From contig NZ_PDLO01000012.1 of the NCBI RefSeq assembly GCF_002631205.1, positions 1-59,878 on the forward strand: 59,878 bases of DNA, read 5' to 3'. How positions within the stretch are numbered: the stretch's first letter is position 1; every line of letters begins with the position of its first letter. The DNA is from Neolewinella marina. Lineage in GTDB: Bacteria; Bacteroidota; Bacteroidia; Chitinophagales; Saprospiraceae. The notes under the pieces were generated by a model. That model searched no databases. It saw only the letters and a program-made list of their open reading frames with translations, and was not told the origin of the DNA. Of this stretch, positions 52,529 through 59,878 are shown piece after piece. The position numbers were made by a program, and so were the translations under genes.

Positions 52529-54082
52529 TTACTTGGCCCTCGCCCGCAGCTTTCTTCCGTCGGTACTCGTAGTTTCCAGGTTGTCGAGCACAACTTCCCA
52601 CAGGGTTTCGTACCGCACGATTTCCGTGCTGTTCGCCCTGCCCAGAAGCTTAGCCTGCGGGCTGGTCATCTTCTGGTAGGTTTTATTGGACTTCCGCGTC
52701 GTGGCCGCGCGATGGAAGTTGCACTTCTCAGCGGTCAGCAGCAGCTTAAAGAAGCAGTTGTTCCTCAGGTTTTCGTTATTCATCAGGTAGCGGCTTCCGT
52801 ACCGCGCCAGGGCATCCGTCCGGTCGATGATCTTTCCGTACTGTTTCTGGATGATGAAGTAAATCACCTGGAGGATCAGAATCTGGACGTTCATCCCCTG
52901 TTTGTCCTTGGAATAGGACGGGACGTTATTGACGAACTTGTACAGCTTGAAATCCGGCAGCTTGCCGTTCATCTTCTCCGGATCGATCTTTCCGGCCAGC
53001 ACGAGGATGTTGATGTACGCCTCGAGGATGAGCCAGTACTCTACGTGTTGCTGCTTCAGCATGCGGTCCAGTGCCCGCCGGTCTACCTGCGCCAGCTGTT
53101 CGTAGGCGTAGTCGAAGTGGCCGGTCTGCAATCCCAGCGTAATGGCGTATTCCGAAAGTTTCAGGTCGTTGATCGAATTTTCGGCGATCATGGTCCGGGC
53201 CCGTTTTACCTGCAGGTAGCCTTCCTTGAAGTCCCGCAGCTTGACCGAGCATTCCACCCGCGTGAGCGCCATCAGCGACAAAGACTGATAACCCGCACCC
53301 TTACAGCCCAGCAGTACCGTCTCCGCCCGGTTGGCCGTCTGGATGGCTTCCAGGTAATTTCCCAGCAGCGTTAGCCCGTGCACCTTCATAATGTAGAAGG
53401 TCGCCTGCATGGCCGACACCTTGGGATACTTGACCACGAGGGGTTCACATTCCGCGACGAATTCCGCCACCTTGCTGCCGATCTCGTTGGGCAAGAGCTT
53501 GTGGGCGTAGATCAGTCGCCGCATCTCCCGGTAGTAGCTCGTCACCTTGTTCAGTACCTGTTCGGCTTCGGCGTAGTAGTCGGATTGCTCCTGGTACTTA
53601 AGAAATTGCTTCTCATCGAAGCCCACCCCCAGGTAAAGGCCCGCGAGAATGGACGTAAGCCGGCTGTTGATCGGCAGGATCTCGTACTCCTGTACCCGCC
53701 GCAGGGTCAGGTGAGCCAGGTACTTCACGCTCTGCCAGGCCCGACGGTTCATCAGCAGGGTGATCAGGTTCAGCTGCTGATAGCCATTGACCAGGGCGCT
53801 GTCGTAGGTGCGGTAGTTGGAGGAGTAGACGTTGTCGTCCATAATGGCCGTCGTCAACAAATCCCGCAGGCGCCCCTTCAGGGCCCGGTAGGCCGGATAG
53901 CTCGGGGTGTAATCCTTGCCGTACAGGCGCTCGACGACCTCTTCTTCGGTCAGATCGCCCTTGTTAACCAGTGTGTGCAACTCGCCGATCATCGACGGTT
54001 TGCCCTTTAACTGGGTGATTTTCAGAAGTTTTCCCACTTTATTCGTGGGGGCAACCTCTAAAAGCTCTCTAATATCTTCCAT
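52529..54082 (-). CDS. Conserved-looking 517-aa protein of unknown function, mostly helical
   Basis: 517 aa from the ATG at 54082. A TTG at 54145 is in frame but lies just after a good -7 box, so it would be at or beyond the transcript start. No signal peptide or membrane segment. The sequence is rich in Leu, Tyr and Lys helices with TPR-like spacing in the middle (YLEAIQTANRAETVLLG, FDYAYEQLAQVDRRALD) and a basic C-terminal tail (RAATTRKSNKTYQK, STDGRKLRARAK). Codon use and GC content are somewhat lower than in neighbours. No family was recognised. It converges on the VEDII locus, so a link is possible but not shown. Confidence 0.75.
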   Translation of the reverse strand: MEDIRELLEVAPTNKVGKLLKITQLKGKPSMIGELHTLVNKGDLTEEEVVERLYGKDYTPSYPAYRALKGRLRDLLTTAIMDDNVYSSNYRTYDSALVNGYQQLNLITLLMNRRAWQSVKYLAHLTLRRVQEYEILPINSRLTSILAGLYLGVGFDEKQFLKYQEQSDYYAEAEQVLNKVTSYYREMRRLIYAHKLLPNEIGSKVAEFVAECEPLVVKYPKVSAMQATFYIMKVHGLTLLGNYLEAIQTANRAETVLLGCKGAGYQSLSLMALTRVECSVKLRDFKEGYLQVKRARTMIAENSINDLKLSEYAITLGLQTGHFDYAYEQLAQVDRRALDRMLKQQHVEYWLILEAYINILVLAGKIDPEKMNGKLPDFKLYKFVNNVPSYSKDKQGMNVQILILQVIYFIIQKQYGKIIDRTDALARYGSRYLMNNENLRNNCFFKLLLTAEKCNFHRAATTRKSNKTYQKMTSPQAKLLGRANSTEIVRYETLWEVVLDNLETTSTDGRKLRARAK

Positions 54083-54153
54083 CGGGATGTTCCGAAAATG
54101 GGGGTTTGTGACAAATTTCGGAGCCTCTAAGATAAAGCTAATCAATCAATTAG

Positions 54154-54181
54154 CAAAAGTACCCCCCAAAAACGGGCCAAA
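54154..54181 (-). promoter_or_regulatory. Promoter of the 517-aa protein gene
   Basis: On the minus strand: -33 TTTG (54178-54181), 16-bp spacer and a perfect -7 TACTTTTG (54154-54161). The predicted start near 54147 gives a 65-nt leader to the ATG at 54082. The spacer is shorter than the usual 19-20 bp. Confidence 0.5.
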
Positions 54182-54349
54182 ATACGTGCTTCAAAAGAGG
54201 CGATTTTGCTTGTTTTTCGTGCCCTACCCCCCTCTATATTTGTATCATCGAAAACGGAAAAACACCTAAAACTACCCTTTTAAAGATCTAATTCTTGAGT
54301 TTTATGAAATTGTGTTTGTTCATAGTGTCTCTTTAGTTATAGTTCGCAA

Positions 54350-54472
54350 CCCTTGAATGTGGGGTTCTAATTTCATCAAAGGAGTGGTTGACATAACTAG
54401 CCTCGTGTCAGCTAACCGGTTTAGCGAAATTATAACGACAGCGCCAACCGCCATCCGGTTGGCGCTTTTTTT
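54350..54472 (+). ncRNA. Candidate structured small RNA, about 120 nt
   Basis: A 457-bp gap between two minus-strand genes holds a plus-strand unit with all parts of an sRNA gene. A promoter-like TTTG (54315-54318) and TATAGTTC (54338-54345) have exactly 19 bp between them. A small AACCC/GGGTT hairpin follows, then a long-range stem TAATTTC (54368-54374) with GAAATTA (54426-54432) that encloses an inner stem GGTTGACA (54386-54393) with TGTCA-gct-AACC (54406-54417). A strong terminator closes the unit. No open frame of quality is present. It does not match tmRNA, SRP or RNase P as far as I can tell; a 6S-like role cannot be excluded. The 5' end is approximate. Confidence 0.5.
54440..54472 (+). 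terminator. Strong Rho-independent terminator of the candidate sRNA
   Basis: Perfect 11-bp stem AGCGCCAACCG (54440-54450) and CGGTTGGCGCT (54456-54466) with loop CCATC, followed by a run of seven T (54466-54472). No plus-strand protein gene ends before it, which is the main evidence for an RNA gene upstream. Confidence 0.92.
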
Positions 54473-54539
54473 GTGCCTACCGGATACTAATGCGCCAAAT
54501 GTACCACTTCCATGGCTTTTCTGCTAATTTGTTAAAGGA

Positions 54540-55550
54540 TTAGCGGAACATACCAAGGCAATCGTTGTAGCGATCGGCGTAACGCCGGCGCTGCACCTCG
54601 GCGCTGCTGCCGAAATCAATGGCAAAACTCAGTTCAAAGGTGGCTCCCAGTCCGCCCGGCACGTTCCTTAACCCGGAAATCACGCTGTCGTAGCTGAGGC
54701 CGATTTTTAATATGTCCTCACGAAAGGTTACCGCGGCAATAAAGCCGTCCGGGTTCCCGAAAGCGTGGCGGTACCACCCTCCCAGGGAGAAAAGACCGTA
54801 CCCGAAGTAGGCCCCCACGTTCAATTGCTGGAAACTGGCCTGGCTGGTAAACAGCAGGTTGGGTGTCACGTAGACGGGCCGCCGCGGATTGCTGTATCGT
54901 TTGACGTCGAACTGGGCTCCGGTATGGAGGCTCAACCGCTGGGGCCGTCCGGCGTAGAGGTTGTTGTCGAGGGCCAGCAATCCCTCTTCCGGGCGGTTGA
55001 GGTGCTCGATGCTGAGGCCTCCGTATACGTTGTGGGCGTAGAACAGCACGCCGGTTCCCAGATCCACCGAGGTTTTGGAAACGCCGGCCAGTTCTTCCTG
55101 GGTGACGCCACCCGCTCCGGTGGCCGGGTCGATGATGTCCCCGAAAATGAGTCCGCCAAAATCCAGCTTGCTGCTGAGGAGTCCGGCACTCAGCCCGATG
55201 CGGGCGTAGAAGTCGCGGTTGATCCGGACCTCGTAGGCGTAGACGAAGGCAAACTGGCTGTTGCGGTAGAGCCCCTCGAGCTGGCTGTCCGTCAGCATCC
55301 GGAAGCCGAAGTTGGACGGGGAGTTCTGAATGGGTTGCTCGTAACTCGCCGCGAAGGTGGTGAAGGCGCTCGGGTAGCTGGTGTGCTGGCTGCGGTAGTT
55401 CAGGGTGATGCGCGGCGCGGCGCTTACTCCGGCGAAGGCCGGGTTCAGTTGCAGGGGGGAGGCGTAAAACTGGGAGAATACCGCATCCTGGGCCGTTCCC
55501 CGGCCGAAACAGCAAAACAGCCAGACCAATACGATACCCAGGGTGCGCAT
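54540..55550 (-). CDS. PorP/SprF family type IX secretion-associated outer-membrane protein
   Basis: 336 aa from the ATG at 55550. Signal peptide (LGIVLVWLFCCFGRGTAQ), then the family opening DAVFSQFYASPLQLNPAFAG and conserved ITLNYRSQHTSYPSAFTTFAASYEQPI, read as NYRSQHTSYPSAFTTF. The barrel strands end near LGATFELSFAIDFG. PorP/SprF proteins associate with gliding or type IX secretion components; many are paralogues linked to individual large adhesins, so this one may not be the core PorP. The frame stays open far upstream, antisense to porU, but that part has no coding character. It is divergent from porU, 153 bp away. Confidence 0.93.
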   Translation of the reverse strand: MRTLGIVLVWLFCCFGRGTAQDAVFSQFYASPLQLNPAFAGVSAAPRITLNYRSQHTSYPSAFTTFAASYEQPIQNSPSNFGFRMLTDSQLEGLYRNSQFAFVYAYEVRINRDFYARIGLSAGLLSSKLDFGGLIFGDIIDPATGAGGVTQEELAGVSKTSVDLGTGVLFYAHNVYGGLSIEHLNRPEEGLLALDNNLYAGRPQRLSLHTGAQFDVKRYSNPRRPVYVTPNLLFTSQASFQQLNVGAYFGYGLFSLGGWYRHAFGNPDGFIAAVTFREDILKIGLSYDSVISGLRNVPGGLGATFELSFAIDFGSSAEVQRRRYADRYNDCLGMFR

Positions 55551-55703
55551 GCCTAAAGCTAATCGCTGAACCGCCACTTTCCAAATTTCCTCATCCGGCG
55601 GTCGGCACTCCGACAGCCCGCCCCACCCCCCCGGCAATCTTGCCAGCGGGAACAACGTTTCCGCCCCGGGAGCGTATCTTATTTTCAGGTCCAAGGCCGA
55701 ACC

Positions 55704-58700
55704 ATGCTGCAGCACTTTCTTTCCTTTTTTTGCCTGATTTTCTCGCTCTCGCTCGCGGCCCAGTCCGGCATCCGTCAGGAACTCCGCTGGAACCCGCCGA
55801 CCACCATCGAATGGGAGGGAAGCCGACGGGTGATCCTGTCGTTTACCCTCCATACTCCCGGAACCAGCGGTCCCGGCGTGGAGAAATCGGGGGAACTTCC
55901 CTCCTTTGTCCACACCTTCCCGGTGGGCTCGGGGGCGGCGCAGTCGGTGGAAATCATCGGCCTGGAAAGCGAACCCTTCACGGCACCCGCGGGCTTCGCC
56001 GCCGAACCCCTTACGGAATTCACCTTTGCGTACAGCGCGGTCCGGCAACCGGAGGGCTGGCGAGGGAAAGTCAGCGGACCGGCCATCATTCGTACGCCGG
56101 CCGGCCTCCAGCGGTTGCTGTCCGTGGAATTGCGCCTGACGCCCGCTGCGGCGACCGGCCCCGGGGCGGGGCGGACCACTTTTGCATCCCAATCCGTACT
56201 GCGCGAAGGCGAGATCTACCGATTCGCGGTGACGACTACGGGAATGCACAAGCTCACCCGTTCCTTCCTCGCCGACCAGCTCAAGGTGGCCAACCTCGGC
56301 GGCATCGACCCCCGGGACATCAAGATCTACGGTCAGCCCGGCGGTATGCTCCCCGAAACGGTGAACGCCATGCCGCCCGACGACCTCTACGAGCAGGCCG
56401 TATATATAGCCGGTGAAGGCGACGGTACTTTCGACGGCGGAGATTACATCCTCCTTTACGCCGAGGGCCCCAATGCGCGGAGCTATGACCCGGTCACCGA
56501 CCGTTTTTCCTTTACCCCCAACATTTACACCCAGCGCAGCTACTACTACCTGCAGATCGGGGGCGCGGGGCGCGGGCGCCGGGTAACTCCGCTGGCCGCC
56601 GGGGCCGGTGGGGGTGCCGTCACCGATACCTACGACGCCCTCTTCCACTACGAGGAAGACCGCTATAACGTGCTCCACGAGCTGGGCGGGAACAACCACG
56701 GGTCGGGACAGACCTGGTTCGGGGAGTTCTTCAAGGTTTCCCGGGAAAAGAAGTTTACCAAGCTGGTCACCTTCCCGGACCTCGTCACGGAAGAGCCTTT
56801 GGGCGTCCGGGCCCGCATGGGCCTGCGCTCGGCCGCGAGCAGCCGCTTCGTGCTGGAAGTGAACGGCAGCCAGATCAGCAGCGGAACGGCCGCGGCCGTG
56901 GTGTTCGGGGCCGAAGAGCAGCGCTCGGCCGTCATACCCACCGAGCTCAACGGGACGGCCCCCGCTACGGGACCCCAGGTGGACGTATCGGTGATCTACC
57001 CGATCCCGGCCGGTACGGATCGCAGCGAGGGGTGGCTCGACTGGATCCAGCTCCGGGGCCGGCGGCGGCTGACTTTCGCCAACCAGGAGCAGTTTGCCTT
57101 CCGCGATACCCGGACCCGGGAGCAGGCTACCGTCACTTACCGCTTCGGGGGCACCCTGCCGGCCGACGCCCGGGTGTGGCGGATCGACGGGGCCGACGTG
57201 CGGGAGGCATCCCTGGCGGGATCGGCGTTCAACGCCCCAGCCGGTGGCAAGCTGTATGAATACGTTGCTTTCCGCCCGGGGAGCTCCTTGCTCACCCCCG
57301 TGGCGCTGGGCCAGGTCCCCAATCAGAACCTCCACGCCATCCGCACGGCCGACATGGTGATCGTCACCCACCCCGATTTCCTGGCCCAGGCCGAGAAACT
57401 GGCGGACCACCGGCGCAGCCACAACGGGTACACCGTACAGCTCGTCACCACCCAGCAGATCTACCACGAGTTCAGTGGAGGCCGCGACGACCCGGCCGCG
57501 ATCCGCAACTTCGTCCGCATGGTGTACGAGCGAGACCCGAACCTGCGGTACCTCCTGCTGTTCGGCGACGGCAGTTTTGACCACCGGAACATCTACCAGA
57601 TGGGGACCAACTTCATTCCCGTCTTCCAGCACGAGGGAGCCTTTACCCAGGTGAAGAGTTTTCCGGCGGACGATTTCTACGGTATCATGACACCGGCCGT
57701 TGGCGGTCAGCCCCTGGCCCCCGACCTCAGCATCGCCGTGGGCCGCCTGCCGATCAAGTCGGCCGACGAAGCCGGCCCCGTAATTGAAAAACTCATCCGC
57801 TACGACACCGACCCCTCGGCCTTCGGCGACTGGCGCACCCGCATGGTATTCGTCGGTGACGACGAGGACGGCGGCAAGCACACCATCGACGTCAACCGGG
57901 TAGCCAAGGCCGTCGCGGCCCGGAAACCCGACCTCAATTTCGACAAGCTCTATTTCGACCTCTTCCCCCAGCAAAGCCTGTCCTCCGGCGACCGCTTCCC
58001 GGACATCACCGAGGGGCTGGACCGGGCTGTGTTCCGGGGTGCCCTGGCCGTCACCTATCTCGGCCACGGCGGCCCGCGGGGCTGGGCGCAGGAGCGGGTG
58101 CTGACCATCCCCCAGATTCGCAACTGGACCCGGCCGGCCGGATCGCCGGACCCCATCCAGCCGCCGGTCTTCATCACGGCCACCTGTACCTTCAGCAACT
58201 ACGACGACGCCTCCTTCGTCAGCGCCGGCGAAGAGGCTCTGCTCACGCCCCGGGGCGGGGTGGTCGCCCTGATGACCACTACCCGCCCGGTGTTTGCCAC
58301 CCGCAACTACGAATTGACCAATAATACGGTGCAGGCCATGCTGGACCGCCCCGATGGCGAATGGCGGAGCCTGGGCGACATCATCCGGATCGCCAAAAAC
58401 GAGACCACCCCCATCGACCGGGGTTCCTTCCTGGCCGGTGATACGGAGAACGCCCGCAAGTACACCCTCCTGGGGGATCCCGCCACGGTGATCGCCTTCC
58501 CCCGCCACGCGGTACGAACGACCTTCATCGATACCCTGGCAGTGGATTCCGTGCGCACCGATACCGTACGCGCTCTCCAGAAAATGCGCATCAGCGGGGA
58601 AATCACCGACGGTAGCGGTAACCTGCTGATTGACTTCAACGGGGAGGTCTACCCTACCATCTACGACAAGGAGCAAACGGTCCCCACCCTGCAACAGGAC

Positions 58701-59606
58701 CCCGGCAGCCCCCTGCTGGAGATTGAGGTACAACGCAACATCGTCTTCCGGGGAAGGGCCACCGTGACCGGCGGCAAGTTCTCTTTTGAATTCGTGGTCC
58801 CCAGCGACATCGCCTACGACTTCGGGCCGGCCAAGATCAGCTACTACGCCGCCGACCGCAGCCGCCGCACCGACGCCGCCGGCTATTACGACCGGCTCAT
58901 CATCGGCGGGACCAGCGATGAAAGCAACGCCAACGACGAGGGCCCCACCGTAGACGTCTACCTCGACGATACCGACTTTGTAACCGGCGGACAGGTGAGT
59001 ACGGATCCCGTCCTGCTGCTCCACCTCTCCGACGACCTCGGCATAAACGTCACGGGCAACAGCATCGGCCACGACCTGGAGGCTGTACTGGATGAGGATA
59101 CCCGCAATGCCATCGTCCTGAACGACTACTACGAGGCCGACATCGACGACTTCCGCAGCGGCAAGGTGCGCTACCCCCTGTTCGACCTGGAACCCGGCCC
59201 CCACACCCTTACCGTCCGCGCCTGGGACGTCGCCAACAACAGCACGGTGGCGACCACCGATTTTGTCGTGGCCACCGACCTCGGGGACGCCCTCACCCAC
59301 GTCCTGAACTACCCCAACCCCTTTACCACCTCCACCTGCTTCCAGTTTGACCATACCCTGGTGGGTCAGGAGGTCACGGCCATCGTACAAATCTTTACGG
59401 TGAGCGGTCGCTTGGTCAAGACCCTGGAAGCCTCCTTCCCCTTCAGCGACGGCACCGTCAGACAGGACGACTGCATCCGCTGGGACGGCCTCGACGATTA
59501 TGGTGATCGCCTCGGCCGCGGCGTTTACCTCTATCAGGTCCGCCTGCTCGGCGATGGAACCACAACCGTGAACGGGGAGCTGGAAAAGCTGGTCATTCTC
59601 CGGTAG
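55704..59606 (+). CDS. porU: Type IX secretion system sortase PorU
   Basis: 1300 aa with signal peptide (FLSFFCLIFSLSLAAQ). Beta-rich N-terminal region, then a peptidase C25 (gingipain-like) domain: IRTADMVIVTHPDFLAQAEKL (noted as MVIVTHPDFLAQAEKL), RYLLLFGDGSFDHRN, catalytic His788 in TYLGHGGPRGW and catalytic Cys828 in FITATCTFSNYDD. The C-terminal part carries Ig-like strands and a motif LNYPNPFTTSTCFQFDH with VSGRLVKTL, the usual end of PorU. PorU cleaves the C-terminal signal of secreted cargo at the cell surface and attaches it to lipopolysaccharide. Length is slightly above the P. gingivalis protein. Other core T9SS genes such as porV are not in the window. Confidence 0.96.
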   Translation: MLQHFLSFFCLIFSLSLAAQSGIRQELRWNPPTTIEWEGSRRVILSFTLHTPGTSGPGVEKSGELPSFVHTFPVGSGAAQSVEIIGLESEPFTAPAGFAAEPLTEFTFAYSAVRQPEGWRGKVSGPAIIRTPAGLQRLLSVELRLTPAAATGPGAGRTTFASQSVLREGEIYRFAVTTTGMHKLTRSFLADQLKVANLGGIDPRDIKIYGQPGGMLPETVNAMPPDDLYEQAVYIAGEGDGTFDGGDYILLYAEGPNARSYDPVTDRFSFTPNIYTQRSYYYLQIGGAGRGRRVTPLAAGAGGGAVTDTYDALFHYEEDRYNVLHELGGNNHGSGQTWFGEFFKVSREKKFTKLVTFPDLVTEEPLGVRARMGLRSAASSRFVLEVNGSQISSGTAAAVVFGAEEQRSAVIPTELNGTAPATGPQVDVSVIYPIPAGTDRSEGWLDWIQLRGRRRLTFANQEQFAFRDTRTREQATVTYRFGGTLPADARVWRIDGADVREASLAGSAFNAPAGGKLYEYVAFRPGSSLLTPVALGQVPNQNLHAIRTADMVIVTHPDFLAQAEKLADHRRSHNGYTVQLVTTQQIYHEFSGGRDDPAAIRNFVRMVYERDPNLRYLLLFGDGSFDHRNIYQMGTNFIPVFQHEGAFTQVKSFPADDFYGIMTPAVGGQPLAPDLSIAVGRLPIKSADEAGPVIEKLIRYDTDPSAFGDWRTRMVFVGDDEDGGKHTIDVNRVAKAVAARKPDLNFDKLYFDLFPQQSLSSGDRFPDITEGLDRAVFRGALAVTYLGHGGPRGWAQERVLTIPQIRNWTRPAGSPDPIQPPVFITATCTFSNYDDASFVSAGEEALLTPRGGVVALMTTTRPVFATRNYELTNNTVQAMLDRPDGEWRSLGDIIRIAKNETTPIDRGSFLAGDTENARKYTLLGDPATVIAFPRHAVRTTFIDTLAVDSVRTDTVRALQKMRISGEITDGSGNLLIDFNGEVYPTIYDKEQTVPTLQQDPGSPLLEIEVQRNIVFRGRATVTGGKFSFEFVVPSDIAYDFGPAKISYYAADRSRRTDAAGYYDRLIIGGTSDESNANDEGPTVDVYLDDTDFVTGGQVSTDPVLLLHLSDDLGINVTGNSIGHDLEAVLDEDTRNAIVLNDYYEADIDDFRSGKVRYPLFDLEPGPHTLTVRAWDVANNSTVATTDFVVATDLGDALTHVLNYPNPFTTSTCFQFDHTLVGQEVTAIVQIFTVSGRLVKTLEASFPFSDGTVRQDDCIRWDGLDDYGDRLGRGVYLYQVRLLGDGTTTVNGELEKLVILR

Positions 59607-59639
59607 TCTTTCCGCCAGAAACTGAACACAACAATTCAC

Positions 59640-59878
59640 TGAGGTAGACGGACAGGAAACTTCGTGCCCCTCCTCGCCTTGTAGTTATTTCTTGCCATCG
59701 GGCCTGGAGGCCCTCCACCCGCGTACTTCTCGGCCCGTGACCTTTGGGGTACGAGCGCAGCTGTCCATACCTGAAATAGCTTGACACAATCGTACACATC
59801 GATTATGTCATCAAATTCAGAACAGCCCACCCTGAAGCAGAAGTACACGCGGCGCTTCAGCGAGCCCTTCAAACGCCG
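59640..59878 (+). mobile_element. Left end of an insertion sequence, probably IS3 family (partial)
   Basis: 34 bp after the porU stop the sequence changes to TGAGGTAGACGGACAGGAAA, which starts with TG as IS3-type ends do and resembles their terminal repeats. A GGGCCT-GG-AGGCCC hairpin (59700-59713) and a transposase start at 59805 follow. The element runs off the window, so its right end and target duplication cannot be checked. The exact left boundary is a guess. Confidence 0.45.
59805..59878 (+). CDS. Transposase, N-terminal fragment (cut by the window edge)
   Basis: ATG followed by 23 more codons: MSSNSEQPTLKQKYTRRFSE and then PFKRR. The KYTRRFSEPFKRR segment matches the start of the helix-turn-helix OrfA protein of IS3-family elements in Bacteroidota (usual pattern RYSEEFKR-VV-EIE). 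Only the first 24 residues are visible, so the family is tentative. The opposite strand also has open frames here, but they look like shadows of this region. Confidence 0.55.
   Translation, partial: MSSNSEQPTLKQKYTRRFSEPFKR

Noticed and set aside
54060..54082. Start of the 517-aa protein, MEDIRELLEV, as a fourth VEDII-like motif.
   Set aside because: It shares only EDI, the normal level of chance similarity in a helical N-terminus.
54384..54520. A GTG-initiated small ORF after AAAGGAG in the sRNA gap.
   Set aside because: The frame reads through the terminator hairpin, uses an unusual start for this genome and has no recognisable product.
55551..59639. A very long minus-strand open frame antisense to porU, continuous with the PorP/SprF gene (1,699 codons in all).
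   Set aside because: The porU strand has clear C25 peptidase motifs and signal peptide, while the antisense product is low-complexity Gly/Val/Glu-rich. The real PorP/SprF gene starts at the signal peptide at 55550. Long antisense frames are expected in GC-rich DNA with this codon bias.
59593..59872. Two overlapping minus-strand open frames at the right edge.
   Set aside because: They are antisense to the IS left end and transposase start and show no family features.

Overview
This window is GC-rich chromosomal DNA from a Bacteroidota bacterium, most likely a marine relative of Lewinella in the Saprospiria. The evidence is a SusC/SusD pair, a hybrid two-component regulator, type IX secretion genes (PorU sortase and a PorP/SprF-like protein), lipoproteins with Bacteroidota-style signals, promoters of the TTTG / TAnnTTTG type, and almost no Shine-Dalgarno sequences. 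The genus is an inference; the phylum is well supported.

Layout. 1-7.4 kb: minus-strand housekeeping and stress-type genes (serine hydrolase, SRPBCC, VOC, ABM monooxygenase, YdeI/DUF1801, acyltransferase-like membrane protein, beta-propeller lipoprotein, DUF1648 protein, small lipoprotein), interrupted at 2.5-3.5 kb by a gene-free stretch of palindromic tandem repeats. 7.6-11 kb: an alpha-L-rhamnosidase and a diheme cytochrome c. 11.3-26.8 kb: a polysaccharide utilisation locus with a hybrid two-component sensor/regulator, three type-I sulfatases, SusC/SusD, a DUF819 membrane protein and a BNR/sialidase-fold protein. 26.9-38.4 kb: an L-arabinose locus, with a NUDIX-type repressor (AraR-like) divergent from a seven-gene operon (two GH51 arabinofuranosidases, ribulokinase, ribulose-5-P 4-epimerase, arabinose isomerase, aldose 1-epimerase, Na+/sugar symporter). 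38.4-45.1 kb: accessory hydrolases, an exported Gfo/Idh-type oxidoreductase, an AraC regulator and two small exported proteins. 45.4-51.3 kb: core genes gap, pgk, a GAF-domain protein and phoH. 51.4-52.5 kb: an unusual locus encoding a 175-aa protein made almost entirely of a 17-residue repeat, flanked by two micro-ORFs that carry the same VEDII motif. 52.5-59.6 kb: an unrecognised 517-aa protein, a candidate structured small RNA, and divergent PorP/SprF and PorU genes. The window ends inside the start of an insertion sequence.

How it fits together. The sulfatases, SusCD, rhamnosidase and two arabinofuranosidases suggest capture and breakdown of a sulfated arabinose- and possibly rhamnose-containing polysaccharide such as an algal sulfated arabinan. 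Released L-arabinose would enter through the SSS symporter and pass through AraA, AraB and AraD to D-xylulose 5-phosphate. Two inverted-repeat sites of the same design between the NUDIX regulator and the GH51 operon, one lying on the predicted start of transcription, look like its operators. A 10-bp direct repeat spaced 21 bp in front of the first sulfatase looks like the hybrid regulator's site. The most novel item is the VEDII repeat locus. No maturation enzyme was recognised beside it, so its function is open.
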